A stretch of 64,000 nucleotides of DNA from Pirellulales bacterium (lineage in GTDB: Bacteria; Planctomycetota; Planctomycetia; Pirellulales; Thermoguttaceae): assembly GCA_020846145.1 (NCBI GenBank), contig JADLEL010000007.1:1-64000 (forward strand). The letters run 5' to 3'. The position numbers and the translations under genes were made by a program. Shown here one piece after another: positions 35,307 to 44,645 of the stretch. Under the pieces are notes generated by a model that saw nothing but the letters and a program-made list of their open reading frames with translations, was not told the DNA's origin and made no database searches. The first letter of the stretch is position 1. Each line of letters begins with the position of its first letter.

Positions 35307-35792
35307 ATGCAAACTACTTGGGAAGCGGAAATTGCGCAATTGCTCACCGAACTCTCGGACTCCCAGGACGAGTTGTTCGCCATCTTAGCCAAAAAGCGGT
35401 CGATGCTGTTGGCATCCGATCATGCGGGCCTGACGTCCTTGTTTCCCGCGGAAGAGCGACTGCTCGAAAAAATGAAAGCCTGCGCGACGAAACGGGAAAC
35501 GTTGCTGATCCGGGCAAGAAAAGAAGGAATGCCTTCGCAGAGCATCGCTTCGCTAAGCAACGCCTTGCCTGCATCGAGGAGGGGCGATTTGCCGGAACGC
35601 ATCGTTCAGGCGAATGCCCGCACGCGCTTGCTGCAGAATCAAAGCATTACAAATTGGATCGTCATTCAACGGACGCTCATTCATCTTTCGCAGATGTTAG
35701 AGATTATCGCAACCGGAGGACGCTTACAACCGACATACGGAGAAGGAGAACCCGTGAATGCCAGCGGATCGCTGGTAGATCGCGCTGCATAG
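35307..35792 (+). CDS. flgN: FlgN-type export chaperone
   Basis: 161 residues, nearly all helical: WEAEIAQLLTELSDSQDELF, AILAKKRSMLLASDHAGLTS, EERLLEKMKACATKRETLLI. The pattern of a long N-terminal helix with E-L-L and K-R-x-x-L, followed by a variable tail, fits FlgN, the cytosolic chaperone for FlgK and FlgL, which are encoded immediately downstream. Sequence conservation of FlgN is low, so the position does much of the work in this call. Confidence 0.8.
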   Translation: MQTTWEAEIAQLLTELSDSQDELFAILAKKRSMLLASDHAGLTSLFPAEERLLEKMKACATKRETLLIRARKEGMPSQSIASLSNALPASRRGDLPERIVQANARTRLLQNQSITNWIVIQRTLIHLSQMLEIIATGGRLQPTYGEGEPVNASGSLVDRAA

Positions 35793-36016
35793 GAAATGTG
35801 GGCTATATGAATAACATTATCCCTTGGCGAATATAATGCATAAAAGAAAGGTCTAAAGCGTATTTGAAAAACTATTGGTGTCTGCGATCTCTAACCAATT
35901 CCACCCTCACCTCCAGTCGCTCTTCCGACCAACCTTCGGTTTGCCCCGGAGAGGGGGCCATAACCAACCTCAAAATCCCACGCGCTCGCCACCGAATCCC
36001 CTAATCCTATCGCTCC
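35793..36016. other. Gap between flgN and flgK
   Basis: 224 bp without a gene; no heptamer array here, and no convincing promoter noticed. Confidence 0.4.
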
Positions 36017-37714
36017 ATGTCGCTATTCAGTTCCATTCAGATGGCGGGCAACGCACTGCGGGCGAATGAAATCGCCTTGCAGGTGGCGGGGCAGAATATC
36101 GCGAACGCGAATACGCCGGGCTACCTGCGCGAGGAAATCCAGCTTAAGCCCGGCCCCACGCAGCAATTGGGAAGTTTACTGTTGGGGACGGGAGTGCAGG
36201 TCGAGGCCATTACGCAGGTCATGGACCGCTTTTTGCAACTGCGTTTGCAGGCCGCCATCAGCGACAAGGCCGGTTTCGATACTTTGAAGCAAACTTATTC
36301 GCAATTGGAAAGCATCCTCGGCGCGCTCGAATCGGCGAGCCTCAACGATTCGATGACCGCTTTTTTCAACGGCATCTCCCAGATCATGAATCAGCCGGAG
36401 GATGCCTCGGTCCGCAATCAAGCGGTGCAGCAGGGGCTTTCCCTGGCGCAAAACATCAACGGCATGTCGCGGCGGGTCGAGTCGCTGCGGAAGGATCTCA
36501 ACGACCAAGTCTTGTCGATGAGCGACAATATCAACACCTTGGTGGAAGACATCCGCGCGCTGAACGTGCGAATTTCCGAAACCGAAGGCGGATCGGTTTC
36601 CAAAAGCGACGCGGTCGGCTTGCGCGATCGGCGCACCAACGCGCTGGAAAGCCTCGCGCAACTCATCAACATCCAGGCGATCGAGCAATCCGACGGCACG
36701 ATCTCGGTCTATTCGGGAGGGAGTTATTTGGTCTTCGGCGGCACCGCGCGGAAGGTGGGCGTGGTCTTGGACAGCAACCGCGGGCTGTCGGTGGCCGATA
36801 TCCACCTCCTCGAAACCGATGCCTCGCTCGACACCAATTCGGGTCAGTTACACGGCCTGCTGACTTCCCGCGATGAGGTTTTGGGCGGATTCCTCGATCA
36901 ATTGAACGCTTTCGCCGGCACGCTGGCCTACGAATTCAACAAAGTCTATTCCGGCGGCCAAGGACTGAAGGGCTTCACCTCGCTTACGAGCACGTTTACC
37001 GTTCTCGACGCCGTAAAGCCGCTGAACGACGCGGGCTTGAACTTTACGCCCCAAAACGGCGCCTTTCAAGTCCTGGTCCGCAACAAACTGACCGGACTGA
37101 CCGAGGCCACCGACGTAACCGTCAACTTGGGCATGCCGGGGCGCGAGACCGCGCTTATCGATATCGTGAACCAATTGAACGCGATCAGCGGCGTGCATGC
37201 GGAAATCACGATCGACAAAAGGCTGAAAATCGCGCAAGCCTCGAAGGACGACGAAATCGCCTTCGCGGACGACACCAGCGGACTGCTGGCCGCGCTGGGA
37301 CTGAACACATTTTTCACGGGCAGCGCGGCGGGCGATTTGGGCGTCAATGCGATGCTGCAAAATGATCCCACGCTGTTCGCGGCCAGTTCGGGCGGGATCG
37401 GCCACGACACCGACAACGCCCGGGACCTGGCGGTCTTCATCGATCGGCCGCTGAGCGCGGCGAACGGCGCTTCGCTGGCGATCGTTTACGATCGGATGAT
37501 CGGCAACGCGGCGCAAGGATCGAATCAAGCGCAAGCCGCCGCCAGCGGGGCCGACACCTACGAAGCCACCCTCCGCGGCCAGAAATCGTCGATCAGCGGC
37601 GTGAACCTCGACGAGGAGGCGATCAACATGATTCAGTATCAGCAGGCGTATCAGGCGGCGGCGAAATACATCGCCACCCTCGCCGACTTGCTGGAGCTTT
37701 TAGTGAAACTATAA
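36017..37714 (+). CDS. flgK: Flagellar hook-associated protein 1 (FlgK)
   Basis: 565 residues. The N-terminus SLFSSIQMAGNALRANEIAL, QVAGQNIANANTPGYLREEI is the HAP1 form of the rod/hook motif; GQLHGLLTSRDEVLGGFLDQ, LNAFAGTLAYEFNKVYSGGQ is the conserved middle; the C-terminus GVNLDEEAINMIQYQQAYQA, AAKYIATLADLLELLVKL is typical. Residues about 348-430 contain a single IN-like module (VTVNLGMPGRETALIDIVNQ, LNAISG...). It forms the hook-filament junction. It ends one base before flgL. Confidence 0.95.
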   Translation: MSLFSSIQMAGNALRANEIALQVAGQNIANANTPGYLREEIQLKPGPTQQLGSLLLGTGVQVEAITQVMDRFLQLRLQAAISDKAGFDTLKQTYSQLESILGALESASLNDSMTAFFNGISQIMNQPEDASVRNQAVQQGLSLAQNINGMSRRVESLRKDLNDQVLSMSDNINTLVEDIRALNVRISETEGGSVSKSDAVGLRDRRTNALESLAQLINIQAIEQSDGTISVYSGGSYLVFGGTARKVGVVLDSNRGLSVADIHLLETDASLDTNSGQLHGLLTSRDEVLGGFLDQLNAFAGTLAYEFNKVYSGGQGLKGFTSLTSTFTVLDAVKPLNDAGLNFTPQNGAFQVLVRNKLTGLTEATDVTVNLGMPGRETALIDIVNQLNAISGVHAEITIDKRLKIAQASKDDEIAFADDTSGLLAALGLNTFFTGSAAGDLGVNAMLQNDPTLFAASSGGIGHDTDNARDLAVFIDRPLSAANGASLAIVYDRMIGNAAQGSNQAQAAASGADTYEATLRGQKSSISGVNLDEEAINMIQYQQAYQAAAKYIATLADLLELLVKL

Positions 37715-37715
37715 C

Positions 37716-40700
37716 ATGTCGAACTCCATCACCGGCATCCCGACGTCGCGCGTTACCGAAGCGTTCACGCGCAATCAGATTCTGCGGCAGTCGCAGTTCA
37801 ATCAATTGGCATTGAGCCGGCTGGAAGCGCAGCTCGGTTCGGGATATCGATTCCAGACCCCCAGCGAGGAGCCCATCGCCGCCATGCAGGCCATCGGCCT
37901 GCGGCGATTGATCCAGCGCAAGGAACAAGTCAACACCAATCTCGATACGACGCAATCGTATCTGCGGGCGACCGACACCGCGCTCGGGAGCCTCTCCGAT
38001 TTGCTCGTCCAGGCGCGCGTTACCGCTTTGAGCGTCGTGGGCACGACCACCACCGAAACCCAGCGTCTGACCGCCGCACGGCAAATCGACCAGGCGATCC
38101 AACAGATGTTCAACACCGGCAATCAGCAGTTCCGGGGGCGGTATTTGTTCTCCGGCTCGGAATCGCTCAGCGCGCCGTTCGTGACGAACTCGGCCGGTTT
38201 GATCGAGTATCTGGGCAACGACAATCACCTGATGAGCTATTCCGATCTGAATCTGCTCACCAGCACCAACGTAACGGGCAACGAGGCGTTCGGCGCGATC
38301 TCCGCGGAGGTCCAAGGCGCCGCGACCGTCATCCCGACGCTGACCTACGATACCCGGCTCGCCGATTTGCGGCAGGGCCAGGGCATCAGCCAGGGGAGCA
38401 TCGCGGTATCCGACGGAACGACGAAAGCGGACGGCTCGTTGAACGAGGTCGTCATCGATTTGAGCGGCGCGAAGACGATCGGCGATATCGCGGCGCTGAT
38501 CAAGTCCAATCCGCCCCAAGGCCGGCAACTTTACGTCGATGTCACCAACGAGAAGCTGACGATTCGGCTCGATGCGGCGCTCGGCGGAAATCTCACCATT
38601 CGCGAGGTCGGCAGCGGCACCGTGGCCGAGGAGTTGGGAATCCGCAACCAAACGGGAACGGGCACGAATCCGATCGTCGGGCGGCCTTTGGAACCCATCT
38701 TGCGGAGCACCACTTCGCTCGACAACCTCTTCGGAGCCTACGCGGCGACGGTCGTCCATTCGCGCGGAAACGACAACGACATTCGGCTCCGGGCCGACGC
38801 GATGGGCAGCCAAACCGCGGCGGGCGTCGATTTGAACGGCGTCAACGTGGTTTTCCAGCCCGATTTTTCCGTCGTCGCCGGCGGCGAATTCGTCGATCCG
38901 ATCGCCGGCGGGGTCCTGACGGTTCACGTTGCCGGCAACGGTTTGAGCCGTGCCTATCAGGTCGTCGCCGCGATCAATACGGCCCATCAAGCCGGGACGA
39001 TTCCCTTCGCGGCCGACATCGACCCCTTGGACAACCTCAGCGGCGGTCTCGGCTTCGTGGACCTCGGCGCCGCGGGAATAACCGGCGGAGGAGGCGGAGA
39101 ATCCTTCGACAAAAACCACGGACTGCGGATCGTCAACAACGGCAAGGAGCAAACGGTCGATTTTTCCACGGCGAAAAACCTCGGCGACGTGCTTAACATT
39201 TTGAACGGCTCCGGCGCGGGAGTGCGCGCCGAAATCAATCCGACGCAAAACGGCATCGATCTCTTCTCCCGCGTCAGCGGCTGCGATTTCGAGGTTGGCG
39301 AGAACGGCGGCAAAACCGCCGCCCAATTCGGCATCCGCTCGCTAGGCGATTCGACCGCCCTGAGCGAATTGAACTACGGCTTGGGCGTAAACGCTTCGAA
39401 AAACTCCACCGCGATTTATGCGGAAGCCGTCCTCAACTCCACGGCGAGCAACGCCAATTTGACGATTCGCGCCAAGAAGTCGGCGGACGACCCCGGCGCG
39501 AACTATTGGAACGGATTCATCGTCTCGATGACGGACACCGGCGACGATCCGCCGTCGGTGATTTACGACTCGGCCGCCCGCACGTTGACGGTCGGCGTCA
39601 AGCCCGGCACGACCACCGCCAACGACGTCATTCAAGCCGTAAATCTCGGTGCCGCGAGCGCCGATTTCGAAGCGGTCGCCGCCAACAATGCCGGCGGATC
39701 GGTCTCGAACGGCACGGGCTTGGTCGATGCCGGAACGGCCGTTACGGAGGGCGGCGTTCCGGTCGGCAACGATTTCACCGTCACGCGCTCCGACGGCGTG
39801 AGTTTATACATCGATGTCTCCGCGGCACGCACGATCGAGGACGTCATCGCGGCCATCAACAATGATCCGCACAACGTCGTTTTGCCCCCCACGCCCGGAA
39901 ATCCGAATCCCGATAAACTTTATGCCCGGTTGGCGCTCTACGGCAACGGGATCGAGCTTGTGGATCGCAGCGGGGGTCAGGGAGACGTGGTCGTCGCGCA
40001 GAATAAGTTCTCCAATGCGGCGGTCGATTTAGGCTTGGTTCCCCAAGGGAAAACCACCAGCAATCCGGGCATCCCCGACCATGCCGCGACGCTGATTCCC
40101 ACCACTCCCCAGAGCGGCATCCTCATTCGCGGGCGCGATCCCAGCGCTCCCATCAACGGCGTGACGGTCGTCTTGGACGGCACGGCATCGGGCGTGGTTT
40201 ACAACGAAAACACCCGCACCCTCACCGTAGGATTCACTCTCGGCGCGACCACGGCGTCGCAAGTGGTCGATGCGATCAATAACAGTCCCGCCGCGACGCT
40301 ATTCGAGGCGGAATTGGCTCCCATCCCCAACGACGGCTCGGGGGCGATTGCGAACGGCGGTCCTTTCGTCATGTCGGGAGGCTCCGGGACGAACAAAGCC
40401 CAAGCCAACGCCGTCATGCCCGGATTCAACAACGACCTGATTTTCGCGGCAAAAAATCCGGGAATCGCCTACAATAACGTGCAGATTCAGTTCACGGGAA
40501 TTCCCGGCGGACCGGGCGGCGTGGCGGGGGCCGTCAACTTTTCCCGCGTCGGCAATACGATCGCGGTCACCTACGATTCCATCCTCGGCGCCGACGCCAA
40601 TCAAATCGCGGCCGCTTGGGGCAATGCCGCCAATTGGCCGGTGGACGATCCCGCCCGCAGCGAACTTACCGTCGCGCTCGATCCCGCCGATGGCATCCCC

Positions 40701-41132
40701 AATTTAGGCGGCGGTCTGGCGGCCGACGCCACCGCCGCGATTGCACCGATGACGACCGGCGTGAAGATCATCACCGGCGACGACGTCAATCCCCAGGAAA
40801 CTCTGGGCATCTTCACCGCGCTGATGCGGATGCGCGACGCGATCCGAAGCAATAATTTGCCGGAGTTGGGACGCTCGGTCGATATGCTCGACGAGGCGAC
40901 CACGAATTTGAACTATACGCGCGCGGAACTCGGCTCGCGGCAGCAAGGCTTGCAGATGGTGCAGGACTCCCTGGCCACGGAAGACATCGACCTGCAAAGC
41001 GCGCTCTCGCAGAATCGCGATGTCGATATGGTGCAAGTCGTATCCGAACTCGCCGCCCGGCAAGCCGCCTATCAGGCCTCGTTGATGTCGCTGGGAAAAA
41101 TCATGCAGATTTCACTGCTGAATTATCTCTGA
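37716..41132 (+). CDS. flgL: Flagellar hook-associated protein 3 (FlgL), giant modular form
   Basis: 1138 residues, against 300-500 in most bacteria. The ends are standard: TEAFTRNQILRQSQFNQLAL, ETQRLTAARQIDQAIQQMFN, GRYLFSGSE, and C-terminal NYTRAELGSRQQGLQMVQDS, VVSELAARQAAYQASLMSLG. The insertion at about 220-970 is an array of two module types. IN-like modules lie at 223-310, 466-545 and 682-775 (DLSGAKTIGDIAALI, DVSAARTIEDVIAAIN). A second type lies at 352-420, 578-648, 802-860 and 908-970 (N-x-V..., YDSAARTLTVGVKPGTTTAN). It follows flgK directly and is last in the rightward group. Confidence 0.93.
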   Translation: MSNSITGIPTSRVTEAFTRNQILRQSQFNQLALSRLEAQLGSGYRFQTPSEEPIAAMQAIGLRRLIQRKEQVNTNLDTTQSYLRATDTALGSLSDLLVQARVTALSVVGTTTTETQRLTAARQIDQAIQQMFNTGNQQFRGRYLFSGSESLSAPFVTNSAGLIEYLGNDNHLMSYSDLNLLTSTNVTGNEAFGAISAEVQGAATVIPTLTYDTRLADLRQGQGISQGSIAVSDGTTKADGSLNEVVIDLSGAKTIGDIAALIKSNPPQGRQLYVDVTNEKLTIRLDAALGGNLTIREVGSGTVAEELGIRNQTGTGTNPIVGRPLEPILRSTTSLDNLFGAYAATVVHSRGNDNDIRLRADAMGSQTAAGVDLNGVNVVFQPDFSVVAGGEFVDPIAGGVLTVHVAGNGLSRAYQVVAAINTAHQAGTIPFAADIDPLDNLSGGLGFVDLGAAGITGGGGGESFDKNHGLRIVNNGKEQTVDFSTAKNLGDVLNILNGSGAGVRAEINPTQNGIDLFSRVSGCDFEVGENGGKTAAQFGIRSLGDSTALSELNYGLGVNASKNSTAIYAEAVLNSTASNANLTIRAKKSADDPGANYWNGFIVSMTDTGDDPPSVIYDSAARTLTVGVKPGTTTANDVIQAVNLGAASADFEAVAANNAGGSVSNGTGLVDAGTAVTEGGVPVGNDFTVTRSDGVSLYIDVSAARTIEDVIAAINNDPHNVVLPPTPGNPNPDKLYARLALYGNGIELVDRSGGQGDVVVAQNKFSNAAVDLGLVPQGKTTSNPGIPDHAATLIPTTPQSGILIRGRDPSAPINGVTVVLDGTASGVVYNENTRTLTVGFTLGATTASQVVDAINNSPAATLFEAELAPIPNDGSGAIANGGPFVMSGGSGTNKAQANAVMPGFNNDLIFAAKNPGIAYNNVQIQFTGIPGGPGGVAGAVNFSRVGNTIAVTYDSILGADANQIAAAWGNAANWPVDDPARSELTVALDPADGIPNLGGGLAADATAAIAPMTTGVKIITGDDVNPQETLGIFTALMRMRDAIRSNNLPELGRSVDMLDEATTNLNYTRAELGSRQQGLQMVQDSLATEDIDLQSALSQNRDVDMVQVVSELAARQAAYQASLMSLGKIMQISLLNYL

Positions 41133-41282
41133 TGAAGATGCGGCTCGCGCTGTTTTTCGGAAAACTTTTTGATGGCGTTGCGGAGCAAGGTTCCGGGCAT
41201 GGCTCGAAGATGTCTTCTCAAGAGATGATGGCGATTTGCCGCGATCCCGCAACGAAACGCCTTCTCCGTCCATGCCGATCAT

Positions 41283-44200
41283 TCAATCCACGGCAAGAAG
41301 GTTTTGGTCTTCGTTGAGTTCGATTTCGGCGCGATTCTCCTCAATGAGTCGCCGGCCGGCATTTCTCCCGATCGTCCAGAACAATGCCGGCCGCACGAAA
41401 AATTCGAGGAGCGTGCTGCTGATGAGTCCGCCGATAATGACTGTAGCCACCGGGTAGAGGATTTCCTTGCCCGGTTCCCCGGCGGCCATCGCCAGGGGAA
41501 CCATGCCGATACCCGCCGTTAGCGCGGTCATCAACACGGGGGCCAGCCGCTCTTGACCGGCCCTAATGATCATCTGCCGGGACCACGTTTCGCCCTCGAA
41601 TTTTACGAGATGCAGGTAGTGGTCCAACAGCAAGATGCCGTTTCGGGTGGCGATGCCGCAGAGCGAAATAAATCCGACCATGCCGGCGATGGTGAGCGTT
41701 TGGCCGGTCAAAAGGATTGCGGCCACCGCGCCGATAAAGGCCATCGGCAAGGCGGCCATCACCTGGAGCGCGAAATTGACCGAGCGGAACATCGTGAACA
41801 GCACGAGAAACATGCCTGCGAGCGATATACAAAACAGCACGGCGATCATTCGCGAAGCCGATTGTTGGCTTTGGAATTGCCCGCCGTACTCGATGAAGTA
41901 GCCGGCGGGCAGCGATTCTTGGATGGGTTTGAGCCGCGCTTGAATATCCTTCACGACATCGACCATGCCCCGCCCCGCCGTGTTGCACTGCAAGACAATT
42001 CGCCGCCGGACCTGTTCCCGATTGATCGTGTTGGGACCGCCCGCCGTGTAAATCTTGGCCACCGAATCCAGCGGCGTCCTCCCACCTTCGGGCAAATCGA
42101 GCGACATTCGATTCAACTCGTCGAGATTCTCGCGGAATCGCTCGTCGAGCCGCAGGAACAGATCGAACGTCCGCTGTCCTTGAAGCACTTCGGAAATGAC
42201 TTTGCCGTGCATGGCCGTCTCGACGAACTCGTTCACGTCGCCCGGCGTAAGGCCCTTGCGGGCCAGTCGATCGCGGTCCAATTCGATGCGAAGTTGCGGA
42301 ATCGAAATTTGCGGTTCGGCCATCAAGTCCTTCACGTCGGGAACGCCGGCCACGATCTTCTCCATTTCCTTGATTTTGGCCCGCAATACATCCAAGTCAT
42401 CCCCGTAGAGCTTGATGGCCACTTGCGCCTGAACGCCGGAGAGCATCGCCGAGATCAAGTGCGCCAGCGGTTGCTCGACGCTGGTAACGATGCCGGGAAT
42501 GTCGGCCATTGCTTCGCGGATGTCGTCGAGCACTTCCTCGCGGCTGCGCCCGCTCTGGGGATCGAAACTAATGATGAACTCGCTCATGTTGACGCCGATA
42601 ATATGTTCGTCGAGTTCGGCCCGTCCCGTGCGGGCGACGAATCCCTCGACGCCCTCGATTTTCCGCAACCGCCGTTCGACCATCGTGGCGACTTCCTTGG
42701 ACCGCTGAAGGGAAGTCCCCGGCGGCAAGAGCACGTTCAGTTGGGCAACGCCCTCGTCGAAGGGCGGCATGAAGTCGCTCTGCATGCGCAACATCGCGAT
42801 GCCGCTCAAAACGACCGCCAGTAGCGCGGCGAGCAAAACCGGCTTCGGCATTCGCAGGCTGAGACCGATAACTCGGGCTGCTAACCATTTCAGTCCGCGG
42901 AGGACGAAGCTCTCTTTCTCACGATGAGCGACGCGGGAATTGGGCAACAGCCAATAGGACAAGACCGGCGTCACGGTAAGCGAAACCACGAGCGACGCGA
43001 GAATCGAGACGATATAGGCGACTCCCAAGGGCGTGAACAATCGTCCCTCCATCCCGCCGAGAGCAAACAACGGAATGAACACCAGCACGATTATCAGCGT
43101 GCTAAAGACGATGGAGTTGCGAATCTCCGCGCTGGCTTGAAAAACGACCAATAAAGGCGGCTTTGGACTGGCGCTCAGCCGGTTCTCTCGCAGTCGGCGG
43201 AAAATGTTTTCCACATCGACGATGGCGTCATCGACCAATTCGCCGATCGCCACGGCCAGGCCGCCCAGCGTCATGGTGTTGATCGACATCTCGAACCACT
43301 TGAACACCAAGCCCGTAACCACGATGGACAACGGGATGGCGGTAAGCGTAATGAAAGTCGTGCGGAAATTGAGCAGAAACACGAACAGGATAATGGCAAC
43401 CAGTATCCCGCCGTCGCGCAACGCTTGGAGAACGTTATGGATCGCCAGGTCGATGAACCGCTTCTGTTGGTATAACTCGGGGGCGATGCGGATATCCGGC
43501 GGGAGCGAAGCCTTCAGTTTCTTCAAGGCTTCCGTAACGTCCTCGGTCAATTGCCGGGTATCGGTCCCCGGCTGCTTGTTGACGGTCAAGAGGACGGACG
43601 GACCGCCCGCAAAATCGCCGTTCTCTTGCCGCACGAACGCGGAGCTGTCGCCGCGCTTGACTTCCGGCCCTTCGGCCACCTGGGCCACCTGCTCCAAGAG
43701 GACCGGGGATTCGCCGCGAATCTTCACCGCCAGTTTGCGCAAGTCCTCGACCGATTGGATTCGCCCCAGCGAGCGGACCAGTAATTCCTTCGGTCCTTGG
43801 GCATCCAGGTAGCCGCCGGTAACGTTGCTGTTGCTCTTTTGAAGGGCGGTCTCGATCTCGTGCAAGTTGACGCCGTAGGAGAGCATCGCGTCGGGATTGA
43901 CGAGCACTTGGAACTGTTTGCGGCCCCCGCCCATCGGCAAGACCTGCGAAACGCCGGGAATGGTCAAGAGCCGCGGCCGCACGACCCAATCGGCCAGGGT
44001 GCGGAGTTCCAGCGGGCTGGTTTTGTTCCCCTCGCTCCATAGGCCGATGATCATGATTTGCCCCATGATCGAGGAAATCGGCGCCAGTTGCGGCTTCACG
44101 CCCGCGGGCATGCGGCCGGCGACCAAGGATAGTTTCTCGGCGACGATCTGCCGGTCGATGTAGATGTCGGTGCCCCAGTTGAATTCCACATTCACCACAG

Positions 44201-44471
44201 AGAGGCCGATGCCGGAGGAACTGCGAACGGCCTGCACCCCGGTGGCGCCGTTGAGCGCCGCTTCCAACGGAATGGTGATCAGGGCCTCGACTTCCTCGGG
44301 GGCCATGCCCGGCGCTTCGGTCATCACGGCGACGCGCGGGCGGTTCAGGTCGGGAAAGACGTCGATGGGCAGGTGAAACAGTTGCCAGCCGCCATACCCC
44401 AGCAGGAGCAGCGCCCCGGCAATGACGAGCAACCGATGTTGCAGCGAAAAACGGATGATGGCGTTGAGCAT
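41283..44471 (-). CDS. Heavy-metal efflux RND transporter, CusA/CzcA family
   Basis: 1062 residues from ATG 44471 (MLNAIIRFSLQHRLLVIAGA); codons upstream come from a GAGAGTG heptamer array. Inner-membrane proton-driven pump with 12 helices and two large periplasmic loops. HME-RND hallmarks: LPIDVFPDLNRPRVAVMTEA, PGMAPEEVEALITIPLE, the helix-4 block GGLAVAIGELVDDAIVDVEN with acidic relay residues, QSDFMPPFDEGVAQL and the C-terminal GIATRNGILLLDHYLHLVKF. The metal (Cu/Ag or Zn/Co/Cd) cannot be fixed by eye. Partner membrane-fusion gene is directly upstream; no outer-membrane TolC-like gene is adjacent. Confidence 0.93.
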   Translation of the reverse strand: MLNAIIRFSLQHRLLVIAGALLLLGYGGWQLFHLPIDVFPDLNRPRVAVMTEAPGMAPEEVEALITIPLEAALNGATGVQAVRSSSGIGLSVVNVEFNWGTDIYIDRQIVAEKLSLVAGRMPAGVKPQLAPISSIMGQIMIIGLWSEGNKTSPLELRTLADWVVRPRLLTIPGVSQVLPMGGGRKQFQVLVNPDAMLSYGVNLHEIETALQKSNSNVTGGYLDAQGPKELLVRSLGRIQSVEDLRKLAVKIRGESPVLLEQVAQVAEGPEVKRGDSSAFVRQENGDFAGGPSVLLTVNKQPGTDTRQLTEDVTEALKKLKASLPPDIRIAPELYQQKRFIDLAIHNVLQALRDGGILVAIILFVFLLNFRTTFITLTAIPLSIVVTGLVFKWFEMSINTMTLGGLAVAIGELVDDAIVDVENIFRRLRENRLSASPKPPLLVVFQASAEIRNSIVFSTLIIVLVFIPLFALGGMEGRLFTPLGVAYIVSILASLVVSLTVTPVLSYWLLPNSRVAHREKESFVLRGLKWLAARVIGLSLRMPKPVLLAALLAVVLSGIAMLRMQSDFMPPFDEGVAQLNVLLPPGTSLQRSKEVATMVERRLRKIEGVEGFVARTGRAELDEHIIGVNMSEFIISFDPQSGRSREEVLDDIREAMADIPGIVTSVEQPLAHLISAMLSGVQAQVAIKLYGDDLDVLRAKIKEMEKIVAGVPDVKDLMAEPQISIPQLRIELDRDRLARKGLTPGDVNEFVETAMHGKVISEVLQGQRTFDLFLRLDERFRENLDELNRMSLDLPEGGRTPLDSVAKIYTAGGPNTINREQVRRRIVLQCNTAGRGMVDVVKDIQARLKPIQESLPAGYFIEYGGQFQSQQSASRMIAVLFCISLAGMFLVLFTMFRSVNFALQVMAALPMAFIGAVAAILLTGQTLTIAGMVGFISLCGIATRNGILLLDHYLHLVKFEGETWSRQMIIRAGQERLAPVLMTALTAGIGMVPLAMAAGEPGKEILYPVATVIIGGLISSTLLEFFVRPALFWTIGRNAGRRLIEENRAEIELNEDQNLLAVD

Positions 44472-44640
44472 GGGTAGTGGGCAGTGGAGAGTGGAGAGTG
44501 GAGAGTGGGTAGTGGAGAGTGGGTAGTGGAGGGTGTTCGCTGCGGATGTTCCTTCTGTTCGTTGTATTCTTGTGCTTCTTTCCGCGACCACTGGTCGCGG
44601 CTTTGTTTTAAACTCTCCCCTCTCCCCTCTCCCCTCTCCA
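44472..44640. repeat. Heptamer arrays (GAGAGTG, CTCCCCT)
   Basis: GTGGAGAGTGGAGAGTGGAG units (44472-44532) and CTCTCCCCTCTCCCCTCTCC units (44607-44637) lie between the two efflux genes, inverted with respect to each other. Confidence 0.85.
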
Positions 44641-44645
44641 CTTCG

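Noticed and set aside
35793-36016. Possible small gene between flgN and flgK
   Set aside because: Short proline-rich frame without start signals or conserved pattern.
37623-39326. 567-codon antisense frame over flgL
   Set aside because: Antisense shadow of the FlgL coding sequence with no family features.
41132-41317. 61-codon frame starting on the flgL stop (TGATG)
   Set aside because: No recognised motif, overlaps the 3' end of the RND gene on the other strand, and no family feature such as FliW or CsrA.
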